Assembly: GCA_041391765.1 (NCBI GenBank) | Contig: JAWKNJ010000015.1 | Coordinates: forward strand, 1-64,000 | Length of the DNA: 64,000 bases | Source of the DNA: SHAN690 sp041391765 | GTDB taxonomy: Bacteria; Bacteroidota; Bacteroidia; Flavobacteriales_G; Salibacteraceae | Direction of reading: 5' to 3' | Shown here: in pieces, positions 18,353 through 27,969 of the stretch | How positions within the stretch are numbered: position 1 is the stretch's first letter | How the letters are laid out: every line of letters begins with the position of its first letter | Translations under genes and position numbers: made by a program | The notes under the pieces: model-generated | Told to the model about the DNA's origin: nothing | What the model saw: only the letters and a program-made list of their open reading frames with translations | The model's database searches: none

Positions 18353-20125
18353 TTACTCCAGATATGGGCCGTTTATTTGTTCAACCTTCATTTCACTGAT
18401 TGACATTTCGCCCTTTCCTCTGCACCAAAAATAGGTTGACATCTCACCCTGATCAGGAAAATCATCAGGCTTGTCTAAGAACACACTAAATGATTGCCAT
18501 TCATTGTTATTAAGCTTTAATTTATGAATGTCCAATGCATGATACTCTATGTTCTCACCATTAATATCGAATGAAACCACGAACAAGAAATCTGATGCAG
18601 AGAAATCCTCGCTCCTAATCCTTGCGGTAATTCTGAGCGATCTATCCTCATTCGTATTAAAGTCCCGAGCACTTACTTTCAATGCCGGAGAGTAAATATT
18701 ACGATCATTTAGTATAAATATGTTCTGACCGGAACTCGCCAATTGTCTCTCAACAATGGTATCTCGGGCAGTTCGCTCATCGAGTCCTCGGAGGAGGCTT
18801 TCCTTATCTGGAGCATCATAAGCCCCAATCATCTGCAACTCATCAGGACTCGGAGGATTTGGATTAAAAAACAACAATTCAAAAGCCTCTTTAGTCATAT
18901 TGCTTCCGGATAACTCACCTCTGAAATACTGTCGATCTTGAATTACATTATTGGTGATCAACAAAACCAACAGATTGACGAGAACTACACCCGTTGATTT
19001 ACGACTTAATCCGATAGATATAATACTTGCCATTGGCAGGGAAAGCAGGGGGTAGATATCGATCATTGCACGGATTGAAAGACTGTCACCATAGTACCAA
19101 CACCACCAAGAAAAGACAACATATATGTACGCTAACAACACTGGGATTCCGATAACTACCATCATTCTATGGACTTTCCATAGACCCGGAAAACCGATAA
19201 GACTAAGAATCATGCATGGTGTATAGACTAGCCAACCATTTCGGAAACTAAACAGACCCTCAACCACATGCGGATTGCTGAAATAGAACGACTCCTGCTG
19301 ATAGGAATAGTATATCCAATTTCCGGTGGATAGTTTCCAATAAATCATCTGGAGAAGGGTGGGCGCGAATACGACCGACATGCTTAAAACAGCTCGCCAA
19401 TTCCGCACCTGCGACCATGCATCGTGCCGCATCAAACGATGTACTGCAATAACCACAGGGACCATGGCCAACAGCACATTTATTGGTCTGATCAGAATCA
19501 TGAGGCCTGCTGTAAGTGCAGCTGCAATCAGGTATTTCGCTTTTGGTGCATCAGTCCATGTATCACAGACATAAAGCAGCATGGCGAAAAGAGAGAACGA
19601 ATAGTTATGCGACATGGCATTGAGAATCGTCCCGTAAAACAGAAGGTTCGTAGAAAAGAACAACAACAACACTGTCAAGGCGGCTATCCGCTTCGGATAG
19701 TACCGTTGAATCCATTTCTGCAAAAACCAAATTCCGAGCAATAGGAAAGCAATACCGTTCACCGCAATGGCCAATTGATATACACTTGACCAACCATCTT
19801 GCGCTGACCCGCCCATTAAAGCTATTAAGTGACCAACAACGAATCCTGGTAGCATACAAATTGCCACTCCCATTGTCACCTTTGGAATCCAGGCTCCAGA
19901 ATCAGTCTCCTTTACCCAATACTTTTCTTGTGCATCCTCCGGCAATTGTTCAAACCCACTGAACAATGGGTCGCTGTAAATAAATACAGCCGGTAAGTAT
20001 GCATAGTAGCCGCGAGCGTCACTGGTAGTTACCAATTCTCGCTCGAAGTTTCCGCTTGAAACCACTCGAACTAAAGCCCAACCTCCAATCAAAATGAGAA
20101 CGATGGTGTGGAGGTATGTACGCAT
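18353..20125 (-). CDS. Polytopic membrane protein, GT39/GT87-like fold, with C-terminal beta domain
   Basis: This 590-residue protein has about eleven membrane segments in its first 440 residues and a soluble, strand-rich C-terminal domain (about 470-590). The first loop carries VTTSDARGYYAYLPAVFIY, similar to the acidic first loop of C-type glycosyltransferases, so a polyprenyl-sugar transferase role is plausible. It lacks the KPPL motif of the neighbouring GT39 gene. The acceptor is unknown. It has its own promoter region upstream of 20125 and is convergent with the GT39 gene. Confidence 0.65.
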   Translation of the reverse strand: MRTYLHTIVLILIGGWALVRVVSSGNFERELVTTSDARGYYAYLPAVFIYSDPLFSGFEQLPEDAQEKYWVKETDSGAWIPKVTMGVAICMLPGFVVGHLIALMGGSAQDGWSSVYQLAIAVNGIAFLLLGIWFLQKWIQRYYPKRIAALTVLLLFFSTNLLFYGTILNAMSHNYSFSLFAMLLYVCDTWTDAPKAKYLIAAALTAGLMILIRPINVLLAMVPVVIAVHRLMRHDAWSQVRNWRAVLSMSVVFAPTLLQMIYWKLSTGNWIYYSYQQESFYFSNPHVVEGLFSFRNGWLVYTPCMILSLIGFPGLWKVHRMMVVIGIPVLLAYIYVVFSWWCWYYGDSLSIRAMIDIYPLLSLPMASIISIGLSRKSTGVVLVNLLVLLITNNVIQDRQYFRGELSGSNMTKEAFELLFFNPNPPSPDELQMIGAYDAPDKESLLRGLDERTARDTIVERQLASSGQNIFILNDRNIYSPALKVSARDFNTNEDRSLRITARIRSEDFSASDFLFVVSFDINGENIEYHALDIHKLKLNNNEWQSFSVFLDKPDDFPDQGEMSTYFWCRGKGEMSISEMKVEQINGPYLE

Positions 20126-20169
20126 GCAGTAAAGTTAGGATCGCTCAGCTGGCATCCTACATTACAAAA

Positions 20170-20203
20170 GAAAAAAGCTCGTTGACCTATGACCAACGAG
20201 CTT
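20170..20203 (-). terminator. Rho-independent terminator after hppA
   Basis: The arms AAGCTCGTTG and CAACGAGCTT form a perfect 10-bp stem with a 9-base loop. On the minus strand a T-rich tail follows. It lies about 20 bases beyond the hppA stop. Confidence 0.88.
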
Positions 20204-20223
20204 CTCAAAAATTGTCCTAACTA

Positions 20224-22494
20224 TTAATTAGCGTATGCTGCAGCAGGTTCTTCTGTTTCAATTGTGATCGTTTCCTCTACTTCGATCACTTTTTCTTCGG
20301 CAGTAACCTCTTCAGTTACCACTTTATCCAATGCGATTGATGGAGCGATGACAAGCGCCACAACAGACATAAGCTTAAGCAAGATGTTCAATGATGGACC
20401 TGAAGTATCCTTAAACGGATCACCAACAGTGTCGCCAACAACCGTAGCCTTATGCGGATCAGATCCTTTGTAGTACATCTGACCATTGATTTCAACACCT
20501 TCTTCAAACATCTTCTTGGCATTATCCCAAGCCCCACCTGCATTTGATTGGAAAATCGCCATCAATACTCCTGCAGATGTAACCCCGGCAAGCAATCCGC
20601 CCAGCATTTCAGGACCTCCTATGAATCCGACCAATACAGGTACAACAACTGCCAATAGACCCGGAACAACCATCTCTTTAATGGAAGCCTTGGTTGAAAT
20701 TTCAACACACTTATCGTATTCAGCAACGCCATCAGCAGCTTCAAATGTTTTGCGATCTTCAGCACTCCACTCATGCATTTCTTTTCCTTCGTTCTTCCGC
20801 ATCACATCCAACGCAGCCTTAAGCGCAGGAATCTCCTTAAACTGACGTCTTACCTCCTCAATCATTGACATTGCAGCACGACCAACCGCATTCATGCTTA
20901 ACGCTGAGAAAACAAACGGAAGCATGGCTCCAACGAGCAAACCGGCCATAACTCCCGGCTCCGCAATATTGATCATGCTCACATTCGCTTGTTGCATAAA
21001 CGCTGCAAACAATGCAAGTGCGGTTAGTGCTGCAGAACCAATTGCAAACCCTTTTCCGATAGCCGCTGTCGTATTTCCAACCGCATCCAACTTATCGGTT
21101 CTCTTGCGAACCTCTTTCGGTAATTCAGCCATTTCTGCAATACCTCCTGCATTGTCAGAGATTGGGCCGTAAGCATCAACAGCAAGTTGAATACCTGTGT
21201 TTGCCAACATACCAACCGCGGCAATCGCAATACCGTAAAGTCCAGCGAAGTAGTAAGCCACCAAAATTGCAGCTGCGATCAAGATCACAGGAATTGCTGT
21301 ACTCATCATACCAACTCCAAGTCCGGCAATAATGTTTGTCGCAGAACCGGTCAATGACTGACGAACAATAGACTTAACAGGAGGGGTTCCCGTTCCCGTG
21401 TAATATTCAGTGATTTTACCAATTCCTAATCCTGCGATCAAGCCAGCCAAAGTGGCGAAGAATACACCGTTAGCAGAATAATCCGTTCCGCCCAATGACC
21501 AAGACTCAGGAAGGAAATAGTTGATGATAAAATATGAAACAACAACCATTACACCTGCCGAACCAAACTCTCCAATGTTCAATGCCGTATGAGGACTTCC
21601 GCCTTCTTTTACCTTAACGAAGAATGTTCCCATTATAGAAACCAAAATTCCTACCGCAGCCAAAGCCAGTGGAAGAACCACCGCACCTAAACCATCCATT
21701 GGCATAATGTCCAAACCAACGAATGCTGCTCCAAGAACCATGGTACCGATAATTGAACCGACATAAGATTCAAATAAGTCAGCTCCCATACCAGCCACAT
21801 CTCCAACGTTGTCTCCAACGTTATCTGCAATAGTTGCTGGGTTTAATGGATGATCTTCAGGAATACCAGCTTCCACCTTTCCTACAAGGTCAGCACCCAC
21901 ATCGGCAGCTTTTGTATAAATACCTCCTCCAACACGAGCAAAAAGCGCAATAGAAGATGCTCCTAGTGAAAACCCAGCGAGTACGTTTAGTACAGTAGCT
22001 ACGCTATCAGAATCTCCAAGACCAAATAACTGCGAGTAGATAATGAACAAAAGTCCAAGACCAAGAACTCCAAGTCCGACAACTCCCATTCCCATGACTG
22101 ATCCACCACCAAAGGCAACTTCTAGAGCTTTACCCAATGAAGTTTGAGCAGCGTTTGTTGTACGAACGTTTGCCTTAGTCGCAACGCGCATTCCCAAGTA
22201 ACCTGCTAATGCCGAACAAACAGCTCCAATAACGAAAGACAAAGCCACCAATGGACTTGAGTTAGCTTCACCAGCACCCTTAAATGCGAGCAAAGCAGCA
22301 ACTGCAACCACGAAAATTGAAAGCACTTTGTACTCTGCTTTCAAGAATGCCATTGCACCTACGGCAATGTTATTGGCAATCTTGGCCATTTTCTCTGAAC
22401 CAACTTCCTGCTTAGACACCCAAGCACTTTTCCAGGCCACATACAACAGGCCCACCGCGCCCATTGCGGGCATTGCGTACAACAAACTATCCAT
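20224..22494 (-). CDS. hppA: Membrane-bound ion-translocating pyrophosphatase, K+-dependent type
   Basis: This 756-residue protein couples pyrophosphate hydrolysis to pumping of Na+ and/or H+ across the inner membrane. The catalytic motifs are intact: DVGADLVGKVEAGIPEDHP and DNVGDNVGDVAGMGADLFES. At the K+-site the sequence is GNTTAAIGKG, with Ala and Gly where K+-independent pumps have Lys and Thr. This marks the K+-dependent class, which includes Na+-pumping and dual Na+/H+ enzymes. The C-terminus carries an acidic tail (about 722-756, Glu-rich) not needed for activity in the family. It has a promoter-like element 58 bases upstream and a strong terminator. Confidence 0.95.
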   Translation of the reverse strand: MDSLLYAMPAMGAVGLLYVAWKSAWVSKQEVGSEKMAKIANNIAVGAMAFLKAEYKVLSIFVVAVAALLAFKGAGEANSSPLVALSFVIGAVCSALAGYLGMRVATKANVRTTNAAQTSLGKALEVAFGGGSVMGMGVVGLGVLGLGLLFIIYSQLFGLGDSDSVATVLNVLAGFSLGASSIALFARVGGGIYTKAADVGADLVGKVEAGIPEDHPLNPATIADNVGDNVGDVAGMGADLFESYVGSIIGTMVLGAAFVGLDIMPMDGLGAVVLPLALAAVGILVSIMGTFFVKVKEGGSPHTALNIGEFGSAGVMVVVSYFIINYFLPESWSLGGTDYSANGVFFATLAGLIAGLGIGKITEYYTGTGTPPVKSIVRQSLTGSATNIIAGLGVGMMSTAIPVILIAAAILVAYYFAGLYGIAIAAVGMLANTGIQLAVDAYGPISDNAGGIAEMAELPKEVRKRTDKLDAVGNTTAAIGKGFAIGSAALTALALFAAFMQQANVSMINIAEPGVMAGLLVGAMLPFVFSALSMNAVGRAAMSMIEEVRRQFKEIPALKAALDVMRKNEGKEMHEWSAEDRKTFEAADGVAEYDKCVEISTKASIKEMVVPGLLAVVVPVLVGFIGGPEMLGGLLAGVTSAGVLMAIFQSNAGGAWDNAKKMFEEGVEINGQMYYKGSDPHKATVVGDTVGDPFKDTSGPSLNILLKLMSVVALVIAPSIALDKVVTEEVTAEEKVIEVEETITIETEEPAAAYAN

Positions 22495-22551
22495 CTATCT
22501 TCTGATTTTTAATGTTTTAAACAGTGGTTAACACCCTGTTTTTGAAGCGCG

Positions 22552-22559
22552 CAAAGATA
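22552..22559 (-). promoter_or_regulatory. Putative -7 element of hppA
   Basis: On the minus strand TATCTTTG matches TAnnTTTG, 58 bases upstream of the hppA ATG, with a TTG about 19 bases further upstream as a possible -33 element. Motif-based call only. Confidence 0.45.
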
Positions 22560-22593
22560 AACGGCTAATCAAATAAACAAGCGTCAGAAATTA

Positions 22594-23373
22594 CTAAAAA
22601 ACAAAGCTGACAGTCCAGAGCGCAGTTCCAAAAAAATAATCGCCTTTTACGCTATATGAAGAATTGAAATTTTCCTCCAAAGTGTACCAGGTTGTGCTGA
22701 TCGACAATTTGGTAGTCAACGCCACACCCATGGATGTGTCCAGCCACAATCCGGCACCCAGACTACCTTGTTTAACTAGACTAAAATCAAATGGATACGG
22801 CTGAAAGAATTCAGACATGTTCAAACCGATTTGCGTAATGTGTTCGAAGTAGCTTAATCCAAATTCTCCTTCAAGGAAGGATTTGAAATACAGTTTCTTG
22901 CCCATAAACATGCGACCACTAGCATTTAAATTCATCATGGAATAACGAAAAAACTGCAGTGACGTTCCAAGCCCAAGCTGCCACCTATCATTCAACCTAC
23001 ACCATTCCTTGTAGCCCATCCTGATCGCAAATGGATTAGCAAATGTCAAACCCATTTCTGCCTCGCCCAGCCATTTTTTGGTCAGCGGTAAGGCAGTGAT
23101 CATTGCCTTTTCTTTTGGAGCCTTTGGGTGTGCCTTCGGACTGGACGGTTTGATGATTTCCTTTTCACTTGAAAGCACATATAAGACCTTGCTTCTCTCA
23201 ATGCTCACCACGTTCGGATATGACTTAACCAACAGGTAACTATCTGAAATCGCCATAATCTCACCGACATATGACTCACCATTTTTTAAATATACCTTGT
23301 ACTCCCATTGAGCATGCACGGTCAAACCCATGAAAAACAAAAGCAGAAATGATATGAAAATGCCTATGCGCAA
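22594..23373 (-). CDS. Secreted protein with C-terminal outer-membrane barrel, unknown function
   Basis: This 259-residue protein opens with a signal peptide (MRIGIFISFLLLFFMGLTVHAQ) from a TTG codon; no in-frame ATG keeps the signal. Residues 25-70 form a small beta-domain (YLKNGESYVGEIMAISDSYLL) of the kind seen in Bacteroidota proteins that begin with an SH3/Sm-like module. A basic Pro/Lys linker follows, then strands with alternating hydrophobic residues ending in Phe, consistent with an 8-stranded outer-membrane barrel. I do not recognise a named family. It is divergent from the LVIVD lipoprotein gene. Confidence 0.65.
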   Translation of the reverse strand: MRIGIFISFLLLFFMGLTVHAQWEYKVYLKNGESYVGEIMAISDSYLLVKSYPNVVSIERSKVLYVLSSEKEIIKPSSPKAHPKAPKEKAMITALPLTKKWLGEAEMGLTFANPFAIRMGYKEWCRLNDRWQLGLGTSLQFFRYSMMNLNASGRMFMGKKLYFKSFLEGEFGLSYFEHITQIGLNMSEFFQPYPFDFSLVKQGSLGAGLWLDTSMGVALTTKLSISTTWYTLEENFNSSYSVKGDYFFGTALWTVSFVF

Positions 23374-23503
23374 TCGTGTCAGTGATAATAGAACGAACCT
23401 ACAAACGTTTAAGGCGTGAAATTGTTAAATTTTTACCTTAACAAACAATCATGCGTCTGTGTGTCAATCATTGTATAATTTTAGTCAATCAATTCAAAAT
23501 CAT

Positions 23504-24853
23504 ATGAAAACGCCCTCAAAATTCCTCGCCATACTTGCCATTGCAGCCTTGGCAATGGGTGGTTGTAAAAAGTTCAATCAAACAAAGGTCTACACTGCGA
23601 ACACTCCGGTCTACATGAGTTACGATGATCTTAGAGAATCCGTAGCAAATGATGACAGTCGAGCACTCTTAAAGCCCGGAAAGATTTTCCTCTATGACCA
23701 GTACATTCTAATCAATGATTTTGAAACCGGGGTTCACGTTTACGACAACTCCAATCCGAGCAATCCTCAGCATGTTGCGTTCGTGAACATTCCAGGTAAC
23801 GTTGATATTGCCGTGAAGGACAATACCTTATTTGTTGACAGCTATATAGACTTGGTCGCTATTGATATATCTGACCCAAAGAATGTTAGGGAAGTAGGAA
23901 GGAATCAAGATGTATTCTCTTACACCGTGCCCTCCACTATGAACTACAACTATCCGGTGGCTCAGGTTGACCAAACGAAGGGCGTTATCGTTGGATATGA
24001 GGTGAAGGAAATAGAGGAGTCGTGCAAGAATGATGATTGTGGATATATGTACCAAGATGCCGTAGCCGTTCAATATGGCGACTGGGACGGATATTGGATG
24101 AGCGAAGAAGGAACAGTGGTTTCATTTGGAGGAAACTCTAATAATGTTCGTAGCGTTAGCCAATCCAACACTTCTGGTGCACTAGCTGGTTCAATGGCAC
24201 GCTTCATTCTAGTTGGTCAATATTTATATGCAATTTCTGACGGATCAACAATCAAGGTGTTTGACATCAGCTCTTCTCAAATGCCTGAAGTTGCTTCATT
24301 CAACCCACTGAGTGATGGTGGTAATATCGGGAACATTGAAACCATTTTTAGCCTGAATGATAATTTGTTTATCGGGTCAACCACAGGTGTTTTGATTTAT
24401 GATATTAGTTCTGGATCGAACCCAACTTACGTTTCAACCTACACTCACTTGACAGGATGTGATCCTGTGGTGGCCAATGAAAACCATGCTTTCCTTACGC
24501 TTCGTTCAGGTAGTCAGTGCGGAACTCAAGACATTGATATGGTGGAGGTTTTAGACATTAGCAATATTCAAAGTCCATATTCAGTAGCGACATATAATAT
24601 GACCGAGCCAAAAGGACTTTCATTGGACAATGGATCTAACGTGTTGTTCGTTTGTGATGGCTCAGCAGGAATGAAGGTGTTTGACATTAGCGATGCTACC
24701 CAGCTTCGTGAAATTGGCTCAGCTTCAGGAGAAACGTATGATGTGATTGCTCACCGCAACGTTGCTCACGTGATTTCAAACAATGGCTTAGTTCAGTATA
24801 GCTACGATCAAAACGGAGTAATGACGGAATTGAGCAGAATTGACTTGAATTGA
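23504..24853 (+). CDS. LVIVD-repeat lipoprotein
   Basis: This is a roughly 449-residue protein starting at the ATG at 23504, which gives a lipoprotein signal ending in AMGGC (lipobox with Met at -3, Cys as the first mature residue). A longer frame from 23459 adds an implausible extension. The body has LVIVD-type beta-propeller repeats, each near the pattern VDISDPKNVREVG (VFDISSSQMPEVA, LDISNIQSPYSVA, VFDISDATQLREIG). These are surface or periplasmic propellers of unknown ligand in Bacteroidota. It is monocistronic and ends before a strong terminator. Confidence 0.85.
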   Translation: MKTPSKFLAILAIAALAMGGCKKFNQTKVYTANTPVYMSYDDLRESVANDDSRALLKPGKIFLYDQYILINDFETGVHVYDNSNPSNPQHVAFVNIPGNVDIAVKDNTLFVDSYIDLVAIDISDPKNVREVGRNQDVFSYTVPSTMNYNYPVAQVDQTKGVIVGYEVKEIEESCKNDDCGYMYQDAVAVQYGDWDGYWMSEEGTVVSFGGNSNNVRSVSQSNTSGALAGSMARFILVGQYLYAISDGSTIKVFDISSSQMPEVASFNPLSDGGNIGNIETIFSLNDNLFIGSTTGVLIYDISSGSNPTYVSTYTHLTGCDPVVANENHAFLTLRSGSQCGTQDIDMVEVLDISNIQSPYSVATYNMTEPKGLSLDNGSNVLFVCDGSAGMKVFDISDATQLREIGSASGETYDVIAHRNVAHVISNNGLVQYSYDQNGVMTELSRIDLN

Positions 24854-24947
24854 TTTAACATCCCTTGGCAATTAATTGGCACAATGATTGAAATAATCTA
24901 TGCAGGTTAGCGTTTAATACGCACATAGGTTAGTAGGTTTAGTTTAG

Positions 24948-24990
24948 AAAAGGTTCCCAAGAAATACCAGAGTCGGGAACCTTTTCTTTT
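24948..24990 (+). terminator. Rho-independent terminator after the LVIVD lipoprotein
   Basis: The arms AAAAGGTTCCC and GGGAACCTTTT form an 11-bp perfect stem separated by 16 bases, followed by a T-rich tail. It is about 95 bases after the stop. Confidence 0.85.
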
Positions 24991-25008
24991 TGGATAAAAC
25001 ACCAAAAC

Positions 25009-25046
25009 AAAAAGCCCGATGAACCAACCGGCTCATCAGGCTTTTT
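25009..25046 (-). terminator. Terminator after pdhB (bidirectional shape)
   Basis: AAAAAGCC-GATGA pairs with TCATC-GGCTTTTT, with one mismatch; the stem is flanked by A and T runs, so it could work in both directions. It lies 18 bases beyond the pdhB stop. Confidence 0.8.
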
Positions 25047-25063
25047 GAATTCTTATCGACTAC

Positions 25064-26044
25064 CTATATCAAGTACAAAGATTCCTTAACTAAATGGATC
25101 ACACGCTCCACCGTGGGGATTGCAACTTCAATCAAGTTTGGTGTAAATGGAAACGGAGTATCCGTTTGAGTGACTCTGGTCACTGGTGCATCCAAATAAT
25201 CGAACGCATCCTTTTGGATTCTGTAGGCAATTTCGCTAGAGATGGATGCGTAAGGCCAGCTTTCTTCCACAATTACACATCGGTTGGTCTTCTTCACTGA
25301 TTCAATAACGGTCGCTACATCAAATGGACGAATTGTTCTCAAATCAATCACCTCGCAGTGAATACCTTCCTTGGCCAATTCCTCCGCAGCAGCTATGGCC
25401 ACTTTCATGATCTTTCCGAAAGAAACGATGGTCACAGCATCTCCTTTCATCACGATCTTGGCCTTTCCAATAGGGATCAAGTACTCACCATCTGGCACTT
25501 CGCCCTTATCACCAAACATCTTTTCAGATTCCAAGAAAACGACAGGATCGTCATCACGGATGGCAGATTTCAAAAGACCCTTTGCATCGGCAGGATTTGA
25601 AGGAGTAATAACCTTCAATCCCGGAACATGCGCATAGAACGCTTCAAAGCTCTGTGAATGTGTTGCTGCAAGCTGACCAGCCTGACCGTTACCTCCGCGG
25701 AACACGATGGGCACGCTATATTGTCCCCCAGACATCTGAAGCATCTTAGCAGCACTATTGATGATCTGATCTGCCGCCAGAATGGCGAAATTCCAAGTCA
25801 TGAATTCCACAATCGGTCTCAAACCATTCATTGCAGCCCCAACACCGATCCCTGCAAAACCAAGTTCAGCAATCGGAGTATCAATAATGCGCTCAGGTCC
25901 AAATTCATCCAACATACCCTGGCTAACTTTATAAGCACCATTGTATTCGGCAACTTCTTCACCCATGAGAAAAACACGCTTGTCTCTTCTCATCTCTTCG
26001 TTCATTGCCTCTCTCAAGGCTTCTCTAAATTGGATCGTGCGCAT
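25064..26044 (-). CDS. pdhB: Pyruvate dehydrogenase E1 component, beta subunit
   Basis: This is a 326-residue E1-beta protein. The start is the ATG at 26044 (MRTIQFREALREAMNEEM); the open frame to 26170 is leader sequence. Family motifs are RVFLMGEEVAEYNGAYKVSQG, the E1-beta DTPIAELGFAGIGVGAA segment, GGNGQAGQLAATHSQSFEAF and the C-terminal VIVEESWPYA. With E1-alpha it binds thiamine diphosphate and decarboxylates pyruvate. The alpha and E2/E3 genes are not in this window, so pdhB is separated from the rest of the complex. It is divergent from etfB. Confidence 0.95.
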   Translation of the reverse strand: MRTIQFREALREAMNEEMRRDKRVFLMGEEVAEYNGAYKVSQGMLDEFGPERIIDTPIAELGFAGIGVGAAMNGLRPIVEFMTWNFAILAADQIINSAAKMLQMSGGQYSVPIVFRGGNGQAGQLAATHSQSFEAFYAHVPGLKVITPSNPADAKGLLKSAIRDDDPVVFLESEKMFGDKGEVPDGEYLIPIGKAKIVMKGDAVTIVSFGKIMKVAIAAAEELAKEGIHCEVIDLRTIRPFDVATVIESVKKTNRCVIVEESWPYASISSEIAYRIQKDAFDYLDAPVTRVTQTDTPFPFTPNLIEVAIPTVERVIHLVKESLYLI

Positions 26045-26067
26045 GTCAGTCTTTAAATAAAGGACGG

Positions 26068-26075
26068 CAAAAATA
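26068..26075 (-). promoter_or_regulatory. Putative -7 element of pdhB
   Basis: On the minus strand TATTTTTG matches TAnnTTTG, 24 bases upstream of the pdhB start. The -33 part is not clear. Confidence 0.35.
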
Positions 26076-26203
26076 AGAGCACAACTGTAAATACAGACAT
26101 TATATAATAGCTGCCTTTCGATTCGCATTTGAATGGCATCATTAATCTCACAAAATGCTGATCGAACCAATGGATCGAATGCCTCGCTTTAGATTCTAAA
26201 ATT

Positions 26204-26211
26204 TACTTTTG
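26204..26211 (+). promoter_or_regulatory. Putative -7 element of the etfB-etfA operon
   Basis: TACTTTTG matches TAnnTTTG and lies 35 bases before the etfB ATG. No convincing -33 element is visible. Confidence 0.35.
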
Positions 26212-26246
26212 CACCTCGTTTGAATGATGGCATAAACCCGAGATCA

Positions 26247-26987
26247 ATGAATATCCTCGTTTGTATAAGTAAAGCTCCGGACACAACCAGCAAAATCACC
26301 TTCAAAGACGGCAACACCAAGTTCAATGAAGACGGTGTTCAGTTCATTGTGAACCCATATGATGAATGGTACGCATTGGTTCGTGCATTGGAAATGAAAG
26401 AAGCCGGAGGCGGAAAAGTGACCATCATAAGTGTTGGTGGCGCTGACTATGAACCTATTATGAGAAAGGCACTTGCCATTGGAGCTGACGATGCAGTTCG
26501 CGTTGATGTTCTTGCAAATGATGCTTATCAGGTGGCAGCCGAGATTGCCAACTACGCTTCCTCCAACTCATTTGACATGATCCTATGTGGTAAAGAGACC
26601 ATAGACTACAACGGTTCAAACGTAGGAGGAATGATCGCAGGGATTCTGGACAAACCCTTTGTTTCTAACGCAAGCAAATTGGATGTTAGTGGATCAACCG
26701 CATCCATTTCACGGGACAAACAAGGAGGCACAGAAGTGCTTGATGTCAGCCTTCCAGCAGTGATTTCATGCGCAAAGGGTATGGCTGAGCAACGCATTCC
26801 AAACATGCGAGGCATCATGGCGGCTAGAACCAAGCCATTGACCGTGGTTGCGGGTTCGGGGGCGAGTGCCACAACCGAAACAGTTGCATTCACGCTTCCA
26901 GACGCAAAAGGCGCGGTGAAATTGATCGATCCAGAAAACGCTGGAGAATTGATTAACCTATTACATAACGAGGCTAAAGTGATATAA
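26247..26987 (+). CDS. etfB: Electron transfer flavoprotein beta subunit
   Basis: This is a 246-residue ETF-beta protein starting at MNILVCISKAPDTTSKI (26247). The family signature near residues 120-140 includes ETIDYNGSNVGGMIAG, and GMAEQRIPNMRGIMAA lies in the C-terminal half. With EtfA it forms a heterodimer that accepts electrons from acyl-CoA and other dehydrogenases and passes them to the quinone pool. It is one base upstream of etfA. Confidence 0.96.
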   Translation: MNILVCISKAPDTTSKITFKDGNTKFNEDGVQFIVNPYDEWYALVRALEMKEAGGGKVTIISVGGADYEPIMRKALAIGADDAVRVDVLANDAYQVAAEIANYASSNSFDMILCGKETIDYNGSNVGGMIAGILDKPFVSNASKLDVSGSTASISRDKQGGTEVLDVSLPAVISCAKGMAEQRIPNMRGIMAARTKPLTVVAGSGASATTETVAFTLPDAKGAVKLIDPENAGELINLLHNEAKVI

Positions 26988-26988
26988 G

Positions 26989-27957
26989 ATGAACGTATTA
27001 GTATTTGCAGACAGTTTTAATGGAGCCATCGTTAAATCAGCGTTGGAGGCTACTTCATACGGAGCTAAAATCGCTGCCGACACTGGTGGGTCGGCCACAG
27101 TAGTCACTTATGGTAATGTGAGCGATTCAGACTTGAATCTCATCGCAGAACATGGTATTTCCAAAATACTGAAGTGCACATCAGTTTCCGATATGGATCC
27201 CCAACAACTTGCCAGATTAGCAGAATCTGCAGCGAAAGATTCAGGTGCGGAATTGGTGATCTTCTCTCATGATTACACAGGCAAATCAGTTGCCCCAATC
27301 ACAGCGGCACGATTAAAGGCCGGTTTGGTCAGTGGTGCAATCCATTACCCATCGACATCTGGCGACTTCACAGTAAGAAAGGCTGTTTTTTCAGGAAAGG
27401 CATTTGCTGATGTGAAAATCACAACTGCGACTAAAGTGATTAGCCTCTTGCCAAACTCGGTGGGTAAAACAAAGAGCGGTGGTTCAGCATCTGTTTCTGA
27501 TTTCAATCCAGATTTGGGCGCAAAATCGGTTACGGTAAAAGAATTCAAAGCCAAAGGAGGAGAAGGCATCAACTTGACTGAAGCTGAATTAGTGGTTTCA
27601 GCGGGAAGAGGCTTAAAGGGACCTGAAAACTGGGGAATGATTGAAGAGTTGGCGAAAGAATTGGGCGCAGCGACAGCTTGCTCTCGCCCTGTTGCAGACA
27701 TTGGTTGGAGACCTCATCACGAACATGTTGGTCAAACTGGAATTGCAATCAGACCTAACCTTTATATCGCAGTTGGAATTTCTGGGGCGATCCAGCACTT
27801 AGCTGGTGTAAACGGCAGCAAGGTTATCGTTGTCGTAAATACCGATCCGGAAGCTCCGTTCTTTAAAGCTGCGGACTACGGAATTGTTGGTGATGCCTTC
27901 CAGGTTGTTCCAAAATTGATCGAGGCGGCTAAGCAGTTCAAAGCTTCTCAAGCTTAA
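26989..27957 (+). CDS. etfA: Electron transfer flavoprotein alpha subunit
   Basis: This 322-residue protein carries the ETF-alpha FAD-binding domain in its C-terminal half: SAGRGLKGPENWGM, SRPVADIGWRPHHEHVGQTG and YIAVGISGAIQHLAG, which together form the dinucleotide-binding signature. It starts one base after the etfB stop, so the two subunits are made together. Length and motif order are normal for the family. Confidence 0.97.
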   Translation: MNVLVFADSFNGAIVKSALEATSYGAKIAADTGGSATVVTYGNVSDSDLNLIAEHGISKILKCTSVSDMDPQQLARLAESAAKDSGAELVIFSHDYTGKSVAPITAARLKAGLVSGAIHYPSTSGDFTVRKAVFSGKAFADVKITTATKVISLLPNSVGKTKSGGSASVSDFNPDLGAKSVTVKEFKAKGGEGINLTEAELVVSAGRGLKGPENWGMIEELAKELGAATACSRPVADIGWRPHHEHVGQTGIAIRPNLYIAVGISGAIQHLAGVNGSKVIVVVNTDPEAPFFKAADYGIVGDAFQVVPKLIEAAKQFKASQA

Positions 27958-27969
27958 TCGTAGTAGCGA

